From Acaudatibacter sp035532115 (lineage in GTDB: Bacteria; Pseudomonadota; Alphaproteobacteria; Caulobacterales; Caulobacteraceae): a DNA stretch of 64,000 nucleotides. Numbering within the stretch: the stretch's first letter is position 1; every line of letters starts with the position of its first letter. The DNA lies in assembly GCA_035532115.1 (NCBI GenBank), contig DATKRO010000089.1, forward strand, positions 1 through 64,000, read 5' to 3'. The notes below the pieces were generated by a model, which did no database searches, had not been told where the DNA came from, and saw only the letters and a list, made by a program, of their open reading frames with translations. Of the stretch, positions 52,279 to 60,552 are shown piece by piece. The translations under genes and the position numbers were made by a program.

Positions 52279-53784
52279 ATGACGCGCGAGCCGCTCCTGC
52301 GATTGACCGCGGGCATGCCCATCGTCTTCGGCGGCGATCGGATCACCCACGTCCCCGAAGCCCTGGCGGCGGCGTTCCGCGAGGGCGACCGGCTGATCGT
52401 GGTGCAGGAGACCGGCGATCTGCTGCACGTGCCCGCCGCCGTCCACGCGATCGCCGCCGCGGCGATGGACCGGGCGGTCGCGGCGTTCGCCGCCATGGGC
52501 GGCATCTCCGACGCCCAGGCGAGCGCCTTTTTCGAGCGCTTCGCCGCCCTGCTGGAGGCGGACGAAATCTGGGCGCCCATCGCCGCCGCCAACACCGCCG
52601 ACGTGGCCGCCGCCAAGGCGCGCGGTCGCTCGACGACGCGCTTGCTGGCCACGCCGCAGATGCGCGCCGACATGATCGCCGGGCTGCGCCGATGGCGCGA
52701 CGCGGCGCCTTCGCGCGGGCGCCTGCTCGAGCGGCTCGACTGGCCGGGCTGGAGCGTCGAGCAGGTGACCGCGCCGCTGGGCGTCGTCGGTTTCGTGTTC
52801 GAGGGGCGGCCCAATGTCTTCGCCGACGCCGCCGGCGTCTTGCGCGGCGGCAACACCGTGGTGTTCCGCATCGGCTCGGACGCGCTCGGCACGGCCAGGG
52901 CGATCATGCGTCAGGCGCTGGCCCCGGCGCTGCGGAGCGCCGGCCTGCCCGACGGGGCCTGCGCCCTGCTGGAGAGCGCCGAACATGCCGCCGGATGGGC
53001 GCTGTTCTCCGACGCGCGGCTGGGCCTGGCGGTGGCCAGGGGCTCGGGGACGGCGGTGGCGCAGCTGGGCGCGGTGGCGCGCCAGTCAGGCGTGCCGGTC
53101 AGCCTGCATGGGACCGGCGGGGCCTGGCTGGTGGCCGACGAGAGCGCCGAGCCGCGGCGCTTCGCCCAGGCCGTCGCCGCCTCCCTCGACCGCAAGGTCT
53201 GCAACACCCTCAACGTCTGCTGCATCGTGCGCGCGCGCGCCGCCGAACTTGCGCCGCTGTTTCTTGACGCCCTGCGCGAAGCCGGCGAGCGGCGCGGCCA
53301 CGGCTGCAAGCTGCACGTCGCCCACGGCGACGAGGCGCTGATCCCGCCGCAGTGGCGCGACGCGCGCGCGATCGTCCGCCGCGCCGAGGGCGACAGCGAC
53401 GAGCCCATGGTCGAGACCATCGCCGCCTCGGACCTGGGCCGCGAATGGGAGTGGGAGGATACGCCGGAGGTCTCGCTGAAGATCGTCGAGAACCTTGCCG
53501 AGGCCATCGATCTTTTCAATCGCCTCAGCCCCCGCTTCTCCGCCTCGCTGATCGCCGAGGACGCCGCCGCGCAGGAGCGCTTCTACCAGGGGCTCGAGGC
53601 CGCCTTCGTCGGCGACGGCATGACCCGCTGGGTCGACGGCCAGTTCGCCCTCGGCCGTCCGGAACTAGGCCTCAGTAACTGGCGGCACGGGCGCCTCCTC
53701 GCCCGCGGTGGCGTGCTCGCCGGTGACAGCGTCTTCACCGTCCGCCTGCGCATGCGCCAGCGCGACGCGAGCTTGCGCCGCTGA
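52279..53784 (+). CDS. Glutamate-5-semialdehyde dehydrogenase-like aldehyde dehydrogenase
   Basis: A 501-residue NAD(P)-dependent aldehyde dehydrogenase of the ProA branch, seen in PLGVVGFVFEGRPNVFADAAGV, RGGNTVVFRIGSDAL, a catalytic cysteine in DRKVCNTLNVCC (Cys308) and a C-terminal SLKIVENLAEAIDLFNRLSPRFSASLI. It has an N-terminal ~75 residue extension that ordinary ProA (~420 aa) lacks. No proB gene is near. It could be a true ProA with an added domain or a relative acting on another acyl-phosphate/aldehyde. It stands upstream of the broken ybhB-like gene, same strand. Confidence 0.82.
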   Translation: MTREPLLRLTAGMPIVFGGDRITHVPEALAAAFREGDRLIVVQETGDLLHVPAAVHAIAAAAMDRAVAAFAAMGGISDAQASAFFERFAALLEADEIWAPIAAANTADVAAAKARGRSTTRLLATPQMRADMIAGLRRWRDAAPSRGRLLERLDWPGWSVEQVTAPLGVVGFVFEGRPNVFADAAGVLRGGNTVVFRIGSDALGTARAIMRQALAPALRSAGLPDGACALLESAEHAAGWALFSDARLGLAVARGSGTAVAQLGAVARQSGVPVSLHGTGGAWLVADESAEPRRFAQAVAASLDRKVCNTLNVCCIVRARAAELAPLFLDALREAGERRGHGCKLHVAHGDEALIPPQWRDARAIVRRAEGDSDEPMVETIAASDLGREWEWEDTPEVSLKIVENLAEAIDLFNRLSPRFSASLIAEDAAAQERFYQGLEAAFVGDGMTRWVDGQFALGRPELGLSNWRHGRLLARGGVLAGDSVFTVRLRMRQRDASLRR

Positions 53785-53837
53785 ACCCGGCGCCCGCGCC
53801 GGCGGTTTCAGCGTCCGGGGCGCAAGGCGCGGAGGAC

Positions 53838-54391
53838 ATGATGGCCCGGGCTCCCGAACATTCTCCCGAGGCGCTCAGCCTCGCCCGCATCTGCCCGCGC
53901 GATCCGGGCGCGCTGCTGGAGGTCGTCTCCGACGGCCTCGGCGCGGACGGCGGGATCGATTCGCGCCACACCGCCTATGGGAACAATCTCTCGCTGCCGC
54001 TGCGCTGGACGCCGGTTGAGGGCGCGGGCGCCTACGCCATCATCCTCGAAGATCCCGATGCGCCGCGCGAGACGCCCTTCGTTCATTGGCTGATCTGGAA
54101 CATTCTCGGCGAGGCGACCTCGCTGCTCAAGGGCCTGCCCAACAACGCCCGTCTGGTCTCCCCCCAGGGCGCGATCCAGGCGAAGAACGACAACGGCTCG
54201 CACGGCTACTTCGGCCCGCGCCCGCCGCCGGGAACCGGCCTCCACCACTATCATTCCAGATCTTCGCCCTCGACGATCCGCTGACGCTGCACGCCGATGC
54301 GCCGATCCGCGCCCTGGTGGACGCCATGAAGGGCCGCGTCCTCGCCGACGGCGAACTCGTCGGGACCTGCGCGGCTCCGGAACCGCAGTAG
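53838..54391 (+). pseudogene. YbhB/YbcL (PEBP/Raf kinase inhibitor-like) gene, 1-bp frameshift
   Basis: The first part (53838 to ~54254) encodes PEBP-family sequence: ICPRDPGALLEV, NNLSLPLRWTPVEGAGAYAIILEDPDAPRETPFVHWLIWN, KGLPNNARLV, KNDNGSHGYFGPRPPPGTGLHHYH. The match then continues in the next frame as FQIFALDDPLTL to GTCAAPEPQ and stops at 54391. Adding one T in the TT at 54254-54255 (CATTCC to CATTTCC) restores the family's HHYHFQIFALD and gives an intact 184-codon gene. As written the product ends early at 54284. Either a pseudogene or a sequencing error. GGAGG lies before the ATG pair at 53838/53841. Confidence 0.85.
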
Positions 54392-54541
54392 AGCCGGCGC
54401 CGCAGTAGGCATGAGGCAGGCCCGCGCCCGGAACCTCGACGCGAACCGCCTCGATCCGGCCGCTGCGGGCGGCGGCGCATTCGGCCGGATCGGAGCTGGC
54501 GGCGGTGAGCACGTAGAGCGCCTGGAGCTGGCGCTGCGCCG

Positions 54542-54796
54542 CGCCGCGCCCAGGGCGCCGTGCCGGCCCTTGTACTCCCAGCCGAAGCATCCCTTGCGCC
54601 ACACATCCGCCCATCCGTCGCCGCCGCCGACCTTCTCGGCCCCGCGCTCGAAACAGTAGCGGTCGCCGACCTGATCGGCGTCCGTGGGCGCGGGGACGCC
54701 GAACACGGCGCACAGATCGACGAAGTGGGACTGCGAGCCCTGCCGCTCGCGCAACTGGCTGTCGCCCCACTTGGAGACGAACTCGGATGGCGTCAC
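54542..54796 (-). pseudogene. Remnant of an MmeI-like DNA methyltransferase N-terminus
   Basis: Starting at GTG 54796 with GGGAGG just upstream, ~85 codons read TPSEFVSKWGDSQLRERQGSQSHFVDLCAVFG, then YCFERGAEKVGGGDGWADVWRKGCFGWEYKGRHG. This is the conserved N-terminal block of MmeI-like type IIG/class I DNA methyltransferases (which are ~900+ residues). After GRHGALGAA the frame is lost; partly similar sequence resumes in another frame (ALYVLTAASSDP), and then nothing. The methyltransferase core is absent. It is a truncated, inactive relic. Confidence 0.8.
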
Positions 54797-55004
54797 GCCG
54801 CCCCTCCCTTTCGCGAGTCGACAGCATAGCCGGCCAGTGCGGAACGGCGCCATGGCGTCGACTGGCGACGCATCGCGCGCCCTTCGCCGCGGCGCTCCTC
54901 AGGTGCTTCGTGGCCGAGTCTCGCCACGCTTGACGCCGCGTCGCGGTAGGCTGGCGCAGGTTTGCCCGCTATCGTTCCCGCCGCAACCTTCTGGAGGCGG
55001 GACC
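54797..55004. other. Intergenic stretch before the serine hydrolase gene
   Basis: About 210 bp without a supported gene. It presumably holds the promoter of the serine hydrolase on the plus strand. Nothing structured was noticed. Confidence 0.5.
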
Positions 55005-56258
55005 ATGGACGCAGACGTCGCAGCCCTCGAGGGCGTGGACCGCGCGGCTCTGGCCGAGATCGAGCCGGCGCTGCGCAGCGTCGTCGAGCCCGGCTACCTC
55101 TCCGGCGCGGTGACGCTGGTCTGGCGCAACGGCGAGGAGTTGCGCTTCGATGCGGTCGGCCAGCGCGACATCGAAGCCGGCCTGCCGATGACCCGCGACA
55201 CCCTCTTCCGCATCGCCTCGATGACCAAGCCGATCACCTCGGCGGCGGCGATGATGCTGATAGAGCAAGGCAAGCTGCGCCTGGACGACCCGATCAAGCT
55301 CTGGGCGCCCGAGTTTGCCCAGATGCGGGTGCTGAAGAGCCCGACCGGCCCGATCGAGGACACCTATCCGGCGCCGCGCGACATCACCATCGAGGACCTG
55401 ATGACCCACAGGGCCGGCCTCGCCTACGGCTTCACATCGATCGGACCCATCGCCCACGCTTACCAGCGCGCGCTCGGCGACGTGCTGAACGCCGACATGA
55501 CCCCCGACGCCTGGATGCAGGCGCTGGCCTCGCTGCCGCTTGCCTATCCGCCCGGCGAGCGTTTCCACTACAGCCACGCCACCGACGTGCTCGGCTTCAT
55601 CGTCGGACGCATCGGGGGCGGCGGATTCCGGGATTTCCTCATGCAACGGCTGCTGGGACCGCTCGGGATGGCCGACACCGACTTCTGGATTCCGCCGGCC
55701 AAGCGCGGTCGCGCCGCGGTGGTCTACCGGCTCGACGAAAAGCTGGGCAAACTCGCGCCGACGCCGTTCCGGCAACACGACGCGCCTCCCGCCTATTGCG
55801 GCGGCGGCGGCGGCCTGATCTCCAGCCTCGACGACTATCTGAGGTTCGCCCGGATGCTGCTGAACGGCGGCGAACTCGACGGCCGGCGCTATCTGAACCC
55901 CGAGAGCGTGCGGCTGATGCGCACCAACCGGCTCACCGACGCCCAGCGCGAGATCCCGTTCATGGGCATCCCGTTCTGGGCCGGCCAGGGATTCGGCCTC
56001 GGGCTGTCGGTGATCACCGACCCGGAGAAGCAGGCCTGGATGGGGGCCGGCTCGAAGGGCGCGTTCGGCTGGCCGGGCGCCTTCGGCACCTGGTGGCAGG
56101 CCTCGCCGGACGACGGCCTCATCCTCCTCTATCTGATCCAGAACTCGATGCCGCTCGGCCCCGAGGCCGCCGCCGAACTCGCCACCGGCCAGCGTCTCGC
56201 CGCCCGCGCCGCCCTGCCGGTGTTCCAGAAGCAGGCCTATGCGGCCATCGGCAAGTAG
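55005..56258 (+). CDS. Beta-lactamase-fold serine hydrolase (class C/EstB-like)
   Basis: A 417-residue serine hydrolase of the S12/esterase-type family. The SxxK nucleophile is FRIASMTKPITSAAAMMLIEQGKL (Ser72, Lys75), the YxN/YSH motif is RFHYSHATDVLGFIVGRI, and the C-terminal HxG-like block is MGAGSKGAFGWPGAFGTWWQASP. There is no obvious signal peptide, so it is probably cytosolic: an esterase or peptide hydrolase rather than a resistance beta-lactamase. GGAGG lies 7 nt before the ATG. It is followed 18 bp later by ygfA. Confidence 0.9.
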   Translation: MDADVAALEGVDRAALAEIEPALRSVVEPGYLSGAVTLVWRNGEELRFDAVGQRDIEAGLPMTRDTLFRIASMTKPITSAAAMMLIEQGKLRLDDPIKLWAPEFAQMRVLKSPTGPIEDTYPAPRDITIEDLMTHRAGLAYGFTSIGPIAHAYQRALGDVLNADMTPDAWMQALASLPLAYPPGERFHYSHATDVLGFIVGRIGGGGFRDFLMQRLLGPLGMADTDFWIPPAKRGRAAVVYRLDEKLGKLAPTPFRQHDAPPAYCGGGGGLISSLDDYLRFARMLLNGGELDGRRYLNPESVRLMRTNRLTDAQREIPFMGIPFWAGQGFGLGLSVITDPEKQAWMGAGSKGAFGWPGAFGTWWQASPDDGLILLYLIQNSMPLGPEAAAELATGQRLAARAALPVFQKQAYAAIGK

Positions 56259-56276
56259 CCGGCCGCCCCCGTCCCG

Positions 56277-56855
56277 GTGAACGGACCTGCTCCGGACCGG
56301 CGCGTCCTGCGCGAGCGGCTGATCGCCGCGCGGCTGGCCATGAGCGAGGCGGCGCACGCCCACGCCTGCGCCGCCGTCGAGGCGGCGCTGGCGCGCCGGT
56401 TCGCGCCCGGCGCGTTCGGCCTCGTCGGCGGCTACTGGCCGGTCCGGCGCGAAGTCGATTGCCTGCCCTACCTAGACCGCGTCCGCTGCGCCGGAGGTGA
56501 GGTCGCCCTGCCCGCCATCCTTGGTCCGCGACGCCCGCTCCAGTACCGCCCCTGGACCAAGGCGACGCCGATGCAGGCTGGGCGCCACGAGATTCCGCAT
56601 CCCGCCGCAGGAGCCGCCGTCGAACCGGAGGCGTTGCTGATCCCGCTCGTCGGCTTCGACGCCGCCGGTCACCGGCTCGGCTACGGCGGCGGCTACTACG
56701 ACCGCACCGCGGCCGCCCTCGCGGTTCGACCCATCGCCATCGGCCTCGGGTTCGAACTGGGGCGTCTCGCCAGCATCGCGCCGGAGCCGCACGATTGGCC
56801 GATGGATTACATCTTCACCGAGGCCGGCCTCGTCCACGCGCCCGAGGGCGGTTGA
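56277..56855 (+). CDS. ygfA: 5-formyltetrahydrofolate cyclo-ligase
   Basis: ATP-dependent enzyme converting 5-formyl-THF to 5,10-methenyl-THF. The 192-residue product has the conserved basic N-terminal LRERLIAARLAM, GGYWPVRREVD, and near the end LLIPLVGFDAAGHRLGYGGGYYDRTAA, the signature of the family. GTG start at 56277. It joins purU and frmA as the third one-carbon gene in the window, though not in one operon with them. Confidence 0.93.
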   Translation: MNGPAPDRRVLRERLIAARLAMSEAAHAHACAAVEAALARRFAPGAFGLVGGYWPVRREVDCLPYLDRVRCAGGEVALPAILGPRRPLQYRPWTKATPMQAGRHEIPHPAAGAAVEPEALLIPLVGFDAAGHRLGYGGGYYDRTAAALAVRPIAIGLGFELGRLASIAPEPHDWPMDYIFTEAGLVHAPEGG

Positions 56856-56871
56856 TCGACGCGCCCGGCGC

Positions 56872-57309
56872 TCACCCCAGCGCCGCACCCGTCTCCAGCA
56901 GGCTCTTCAGGCTGGAGAGGATCATCGGCCAGCCGGAGGCGACCGCGCCGATCAGCTTCGATGCGGCCACGGGCGCCGTGTGGGTCAAGGTGAGCTTGGT
57001 GACGCCCTCCCCGGCTCCCTCCAGATCGAAGGTGGCGATCGAGTGGCCCTCGGCCCTCATCGCCTCGTCTACCCTGTGCAACCAGGAGACCGCCAGGCGC
57101 CGGGGCGGGTCGAACTCCAGCACCTCGCCGCTGTCCCGGGTGCGCCCGTCCGGCCCGCGGATCGCGTAGTCCGCTCCGACGCGCCAGACGCTCTCCTGAT
57201 GGAAGCCGCCCCAGAACAGCTTGTTCTGCTCCGGATCGGCGAGGGCCGCCCAGACCTTCTCGGCCGGCGCGCGGATGTAGGCGACGTAGAGGAATTGGCT
57301 CTCAGCCAT
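56872..57309 (-). CDS. SRPBCC/AHSA1-like domain protein
   Basis: A 145-residue START/Bet v 1-like protein with FLYVAYIRAPAEKVWAALADPEQNKLFWGG at the start and ATFDLEGAGEGVTKLTLTHTAPVAASK, SGWPMILSSLKSLLETG at the end. Such proteins bind hydrophobic ligands. Its start overlaps the end of the ArsR-type gene by 8 nt, and the pair is a common two-gene operon in which the regulator controls itself and the SRPBCC protein. Confidence 0.9.
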   Translation of the reverse strand: MAESQFLYVAYIRAPAEKVWAALADPEQNKLFWGGFHQESVWRVGADYAIRGPDGRTRDSGEVLEFDPPRRLAVSWLHRVDEAMRAEGHSIATFDLEGAGEGVTKLTLTHTAPVAASKLIGAVASGWPMILSSLKSLLETGAALG

Positions 57310-57625
57310 CGGTCTCTCCTTCGAGGCGCTGCTTCAGATCGACGAGCCCGGCCAGCGACCCGCGCTCGTACTTGCCGATCCAGCGGTCGGCGATTTCCTG
57401 GATCGGCACGGGGTTGAGGTAGTGCAGCTTGGCGCGGCCGCGCTTTTGCGTGGCCAGGAGGTTCGCCCCCTCCAGGATCGCCAGATGCCTGGTCACCGCC
57501 TGCCGCGTCATGCCGCGTCCTTCGCAAAGCTCTCTCAGCGTCTGGCCGTTTCGCGCATGCAGGCTGTCCAGCAGCTGGCGCCGAACCGGATCGGCCAGCG
57601 CCCTGAAGACGGCGTCCATGCTCAT
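57302..57625 (-). CDS. ArsR-family winged-helix regulator
   Basis: A 107-residue transcriptional repressor. The winged helix is AVFRALADPVRRQLLDSLHARNGQTLRELCEGRGMTRQAVTRHLAILEGANLLATQKRGRAKLHYLN. It has no cysteine cluster for metals, so it belongs to the SRPBCC-linked group. ATG at 57625 gives MSMDAVF; an in-frame TTG at 57640 would add five residues but lies within the operator palindrome. Confidence 0.9.
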   Translation of the reverse strand: MSMDAVFRALADPVRRQLLDSLHARNGQTLRELCEGRGMTRQAVTRHLAILEGANLLATQKRGRAKLHYLNPVPIQEIADRWIGKYERGSLAGLVDLKQRLEGETDG

Positions 57626-57628
57626 GGT

Positions 57629-57653
57629 GGCAATATGCAACTATATGGTTGCC
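57629..57653. promoter_or_regulatory. Probable ArsR-type operator
   Basis: Immediately upstream of the regulator gene is an inverted repeat, GCAAC-TATATG-GTTGC (57637-57641 and 57648-57652), with wider partial symmetry GGCAA/TTGCC at its flanks (57629-57633 and 57649-57653). It covers the likely promoter and start, as expected for an autorepressed gene. Functional binding is inferred. Confidence 0.6.
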
Positions 57654-57883
57654 TATTCAAGGGTGCTTTGACGGCGTGGTCCGAGACGCGCCCGAAGAGC
57701 GCTTCTCGCCAAGACAAAGCCTGTGCACGTTCGAGGTCATCCTGAGGCGCCCGCCAACCGGCTGGGCGGCAGGACTGGCCGGCAGGACTCGACCGATCGC
57801 CGTCGGGCGAGCATGCTCCGCCGAGGGCCACCGGGGTAATTCTAGGCTGGGCTCGACGCTTCGCGACCTCATCATCTCTTCAC
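57654..57883. other. Intergenic stretch before the hybrid kinase gene
   Basis: About 230 bp separating the divergent ArsR gene and the histidine kinase. No supported gene; probably holds the kinase promoter. Confidence 0.5.
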
Positions 57884-59671
57884 GTGGCGGTTTTGGTGCA
57901 GACGGCGATGCTCAAAACGGGGGGAAGCGCGACGCACGTCTCGTCGGGCGACCAGGTAACGGCGGAGCGGGTGAGAGGGCTCTACAGGAGCGCGCCCGTC
58001 GGCGTACTCAGTGCGCTGTTCGGGATCGGCATACTTTGCTGGGTGCTGATCCACACCGATCCTTCCCTCACCGCTCGAGCCCTCTGGTGGCTGGGCGCGA
58101 CAGCCGTGATCGCGCTGGGCCAGCTTGCCCTTTGCGGAATCTATTGGCGCAGCCGGCCCGCGGACGCGAATTGGCGGCTTTGGGCAGCGCTGTTCAGCGC
58201 GACCTGCTTCGTCGAAGGCTGCCGCTTCGCTTACGCCGAAATCTGGCTGGCGGCGCCCGGCAATCTGGGCGAACAGCTATGGGTGCTGCTGGTCATCTGC
58301 ACCGCCGTCGCCAGTTCGGTGTCGTCCCTGGGCAGTTACACCCCGGCCTTTTACGCATTGCTGGCGCCGGCGACCGTGCCGTTCGCCATCTGGAGCGCCA
58401 GCCGCGGCGACACCGTCCATTGGGTGCTGAGCATATTGGACGCCGTGCTGGCGAGCGCGCTGGCGCTGCTGGGGCTCGAACAGGGACGCGCGCTGGCGGA
58501 GGCCCTGCGGCTCAAGTTCGAGAACATCGAACTGGCGCGAAACCTCGTCTTCCAGAAGGAAAGGGCCGAAGCGGCGAATTCAGCCAAGACCAGCTTTCTG
58601 GCCGCCGCCAGTCACGACCTGCGGCAACCGCTGCATGCGATGGGCCTGTTCCTCGACGCGCTTCAGGGGCAGCGGCTGGACGGACCGGCGCGCCGGCTGA
58701 CGAGCCAAATCGGCGAGTCGCTGCGCGCCATGGACGGCCTCTTCAACGCCTTGCTGGACATCTCCTCGCTCGACGCGGGCGTCACCAGCCGCAGCGACAA
58801 GGTGTTCCTGATCCAGCCGATGCTGGACCGGATCGGCCGCGAATTCGCCCTTCAGGCCCAGGCGAAGAACCTGAGACTGACCGTCCAGCGCTGCTCGCTT
58901 GCCGTCCGCACCGATCCGATCCTCCTCGAGGAAATGCTGCGCAATGTCGTTTCCAACGCAGTTCGGCACACGCAGGCGGGGCGAATACTTGTCGGCTGTC
59001 GTCGCGGCGCGCGGCTGACGATCGGCGTCTGGGACACCGGACCGGGCATAGCGCCCGAAAACCGGCAGAAGATATTCGAGGAGTTCTTCCAGGTCTCCAA
59101 CCCGGAGAGAGATCGCCGCAAGGGCCTTGGGCTTGGTCTGGCGATCACCAACCGACTGGCGGCGCTTCTGGACTGTCCTATCGAGCTGCGTTCGACAGTG
59201 GGCAAGGGTAGCGCGTTCCTGGTGACGGCGCCGATGGCTGTCATGGGGACGCAGATGGAGACCGCAGGCGGACCAAACACGGCGCTTGGCGCCGGCGCGG
59301 GCCTGGTTCTCGTCGTGGATGACGAGGTCAGCGTCCGGCATGCGATGCGCGCCTCGCTGGAAGGCTGGGGCTACGATGTCGTCATCGCCGAGACGGCGGC
59401 CGAAGCGGTGGAGCATTTGCGAGATCGGCGGCCGGACCTGATGTTCTGCGACTGGCGACTTCGCGGCGACGAGACTGGCGACAGCGTCGTGGATGCGATC
59501 CGGGCTGCTTTCCAAGCTGCCATACCAGCCGTGCTGATTACTGGCGACACCAGCCCGGAACTGCTGCTGCAGATCAACGGAACAGGCCTGACGCTGCTCC
59601 ACAAGCCAGTTGTCGCAGGCAAGCTTCGGGCGACCACGGCCAACCTCATCCGCCAGGCCGCCGCAGCCTAG
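57884..59671 (+). CDS. Hybrid histidine kinase with C-terminal receiver
   Basis: A 595-residue inner-membrane protein with about six hydrophobic segments (residues ~40-200) forming a membrane sensor, then a kinase core with the phosphoacceptor in AAASHDLRQPLHAMGLFLDAL (His244), the N box MLRNVVSNAVRHTQ, G1 VWDTGPGIAP and G2 KGLGLGLAITNRLAALL. A receiver domain follows with VVDDEVSVR and the phosphoacceptor Asp523 (LMFCDWRLRGDETGD). The HDLRQPLHA version of the H box is typical of kinases paired with NarL-type regulators. GTG at 57884 or ATG at 57908 may start it. The NarL-type gene converges on it across a shared hairpin. Confidence 0.9.
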   Translation: MAVLVQTAMLKTGGSATHVSSGDQVTAERVRGLYRSAPVGVLSALFGIGILCWVLIHTDPSLTARALWWLGATAVIALGQLALCGIYWRSRPADANWRLWAALFSATCFVEGCRFAYAEIWLAAPGNLGEQLWVLLVICTAVASSVSSLGSYTPAFYALLAPATVPFAIWSASRGDTVHWVLSILDAVLASALALLGLEQGRALAEALRLKFENIELARNLVFQKERAEAANSAKTSFLAAASHDLRQPLHAMGLFLDALQGQRLDGPARRLTSQIGESLRAMDGLFNALLDISSLDAGVTSRSDKVFLIQPMLDRIGREFALQAQAKNLRLTVQRCSLAVRTDPILLEEMLRNVVSNAVRHTQAGRILVGCRRGARLTIGVWDTGPGIAPENRQKIFEEFFQVSNPERDRRKGLGLGLAITNRLAALLDCPIELRSTVGKGSAFLVTAPMAVMGTQMETAGGPNTALGAGAGLVLVVDDEVSVRHAMRASLEGWGYDVVIAETAAEAVEHLRDRRPDLMFCDWRLRGDETGDSVVDAIRAAFQAAIPAVLITGDTSPELLLQINGTGLTLLHKPVVAGKLRATTANLIRQAAAA

Positions 59672-59681
59672 ATTCAAAACG

Positions 59682-59735
59682 CTGGAGCGCGTTCGGGTCG
59701 CAAAACCGGTTCCACTTTTGCGGAACGCGCTCCAG
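59682..59735. terminator. 54-bp nested inverted repeat, likely bidirectional terminator
   Basis: Between two convergent genes lies a perfect 13-bp stem, CTGGAGCGCGTTC (59682-59694) with GAACGCGCTCCAG (59723-59735). Inside it is a second stem CGCAAAA (59699-59705) with TTTTGCG (59716-59722) whose loop is CCGGTTCCAC. The design, and the sequence around CCGGTTCCAC, recalls a dispersed palindrome that I remember from alphaproteobacterial intergenic regions; that memory was not checked. Its position suits transcription termination in both directions. Confidence 0.75.
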
Positions 59736-59742
59736 CGGCTGC

Positions 59743-60369
59743 TCAGATCAGGCCGCGGTTGCGGGCCTCGCGCACGGCTTCAGCACGATTGGCGGCGCCA
59801 AGGCCGCGAAGCAGCCCGGCGACATGGGCCTTGACCGTCTTCTCGGATATGGCGAGACGCCGGCCGATCGCCTTGTTCGAAAGGCCGAGCGCCAGGAAGC
59901 CGAGAACCTCGCTCTGCCGTTTCGTGACCGCGCCGCCGATCGCCGGCCGGCCGCCGGCGGCGCCCGGGGCGCCGTCCCGCAGCAGCAGGGCTGGCACGAA
60001 GGCTTCTCCGCTCAGCACCAGCCTCAGCGCCGCGAGCAGCGTCTGGGAGCTGGCGGTTTTGGGAACGTAGCCGAGCGCGCCGCGCTCAAAGGCCTGGCGC
60101 ACTTTGCCGGGATCGTCCGAAGCCGTCAGGATGATGACCGGGACATCGGGACGACGTCGGGCGAACTCGCCGATCGCGGCCATGCCACTCACCCCGGGCA
60201 TGGTCAGGTCGAGGAGTACCGCGTCGAGATCGGCGTGGCCGGCGGCAAGGTCGAGGGCCGAGGCGGCATCTCCCGCTTCGAGAACGATGGTTCCCGGGTC
60301 GTCGCGCGCCAGTAGCGCGGCGATGCCCTGGCGCACGATCGCCTGATCATCGACGACGAGCAGCTTCAC
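59743..60369 (-). CDS. NarL/LuxR-type response regulator
   Basis: A 208-residue transcription factor with a receiver domain (VVDDQAIVRQGIAALL, phosphoacceptor Asp54 in DAVLLDLTMPGVSG, Thr in IILTASDD, Lys in GYVPKTAS) and a LuxR-type helix-turn-helix (TKRQSEVLGFLALGLSNKAIGRRLAISEKTVKAHVAGLLRGLGAANRAEAV). It is convergent with the hybrid kinase, its probable partner, and divergent from the large surface protein, its probable target. Confidence 0.93.
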   Translation of the reverse strand: MKLLVVDDQAIVRQGIAALLARDDPGTIVLEAGDAASALDLAAGHADLDAVLLDLTMPGVSGMAAIGEFARRRPDVPVIILTASDDPGKVRQAFERGALGYVPKTASSQTLLAALRLVLSGEAFVPALLLRDGAPGAAGGRPAIGGAVTKRQSEVLGFLALGLSNKAIGRRLAISEKTVKAHVAGLLRGLGAANRAEAVREARNRGLI

Positions 60370-60552
60370 CTGCGCTCCCTCGCATCGGTCTTAAGACCAT
60401 CGCAGATCCTGCGACCAGGCTCAAGGCTTCAGGTCTTATTCGCGGTGGATCAAGTCCTTGCTAGACTTCGCGTCCGGAGTCGGTTGCACACTTGAATTCA
60501 ATGCAGTGTACTGGAAATCCGCTGGTCCGTGGCTGTCTTTTTGGGGGGTTTG
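60370..60552. promoter_or_regulatory. Divergent control region with two dyads
   Basis: The region between the NarL-type regulator and the autotransporter-like gene holds a perfect 12-bp palindrome GGTCTTAAGACC (60387-60398), a half site AGGTCTTA shortly after, and a second dyad ACACT/AGTGT (60488-60492 with 60505-60509) near a TTGCAC element just upstream of the large gene. These are good candidates for binding by the adjacent regulator. A GGGGGG run near the ATG serves as ribosome binding site. Confidence 0.5.

Noticed and set aside
55005..56258. Beta-lactamase resistance gene
   Set aside because: The fold and SxxK are shared, but there is no signal peptide and the motifs fit the esterase/peptidase branch.
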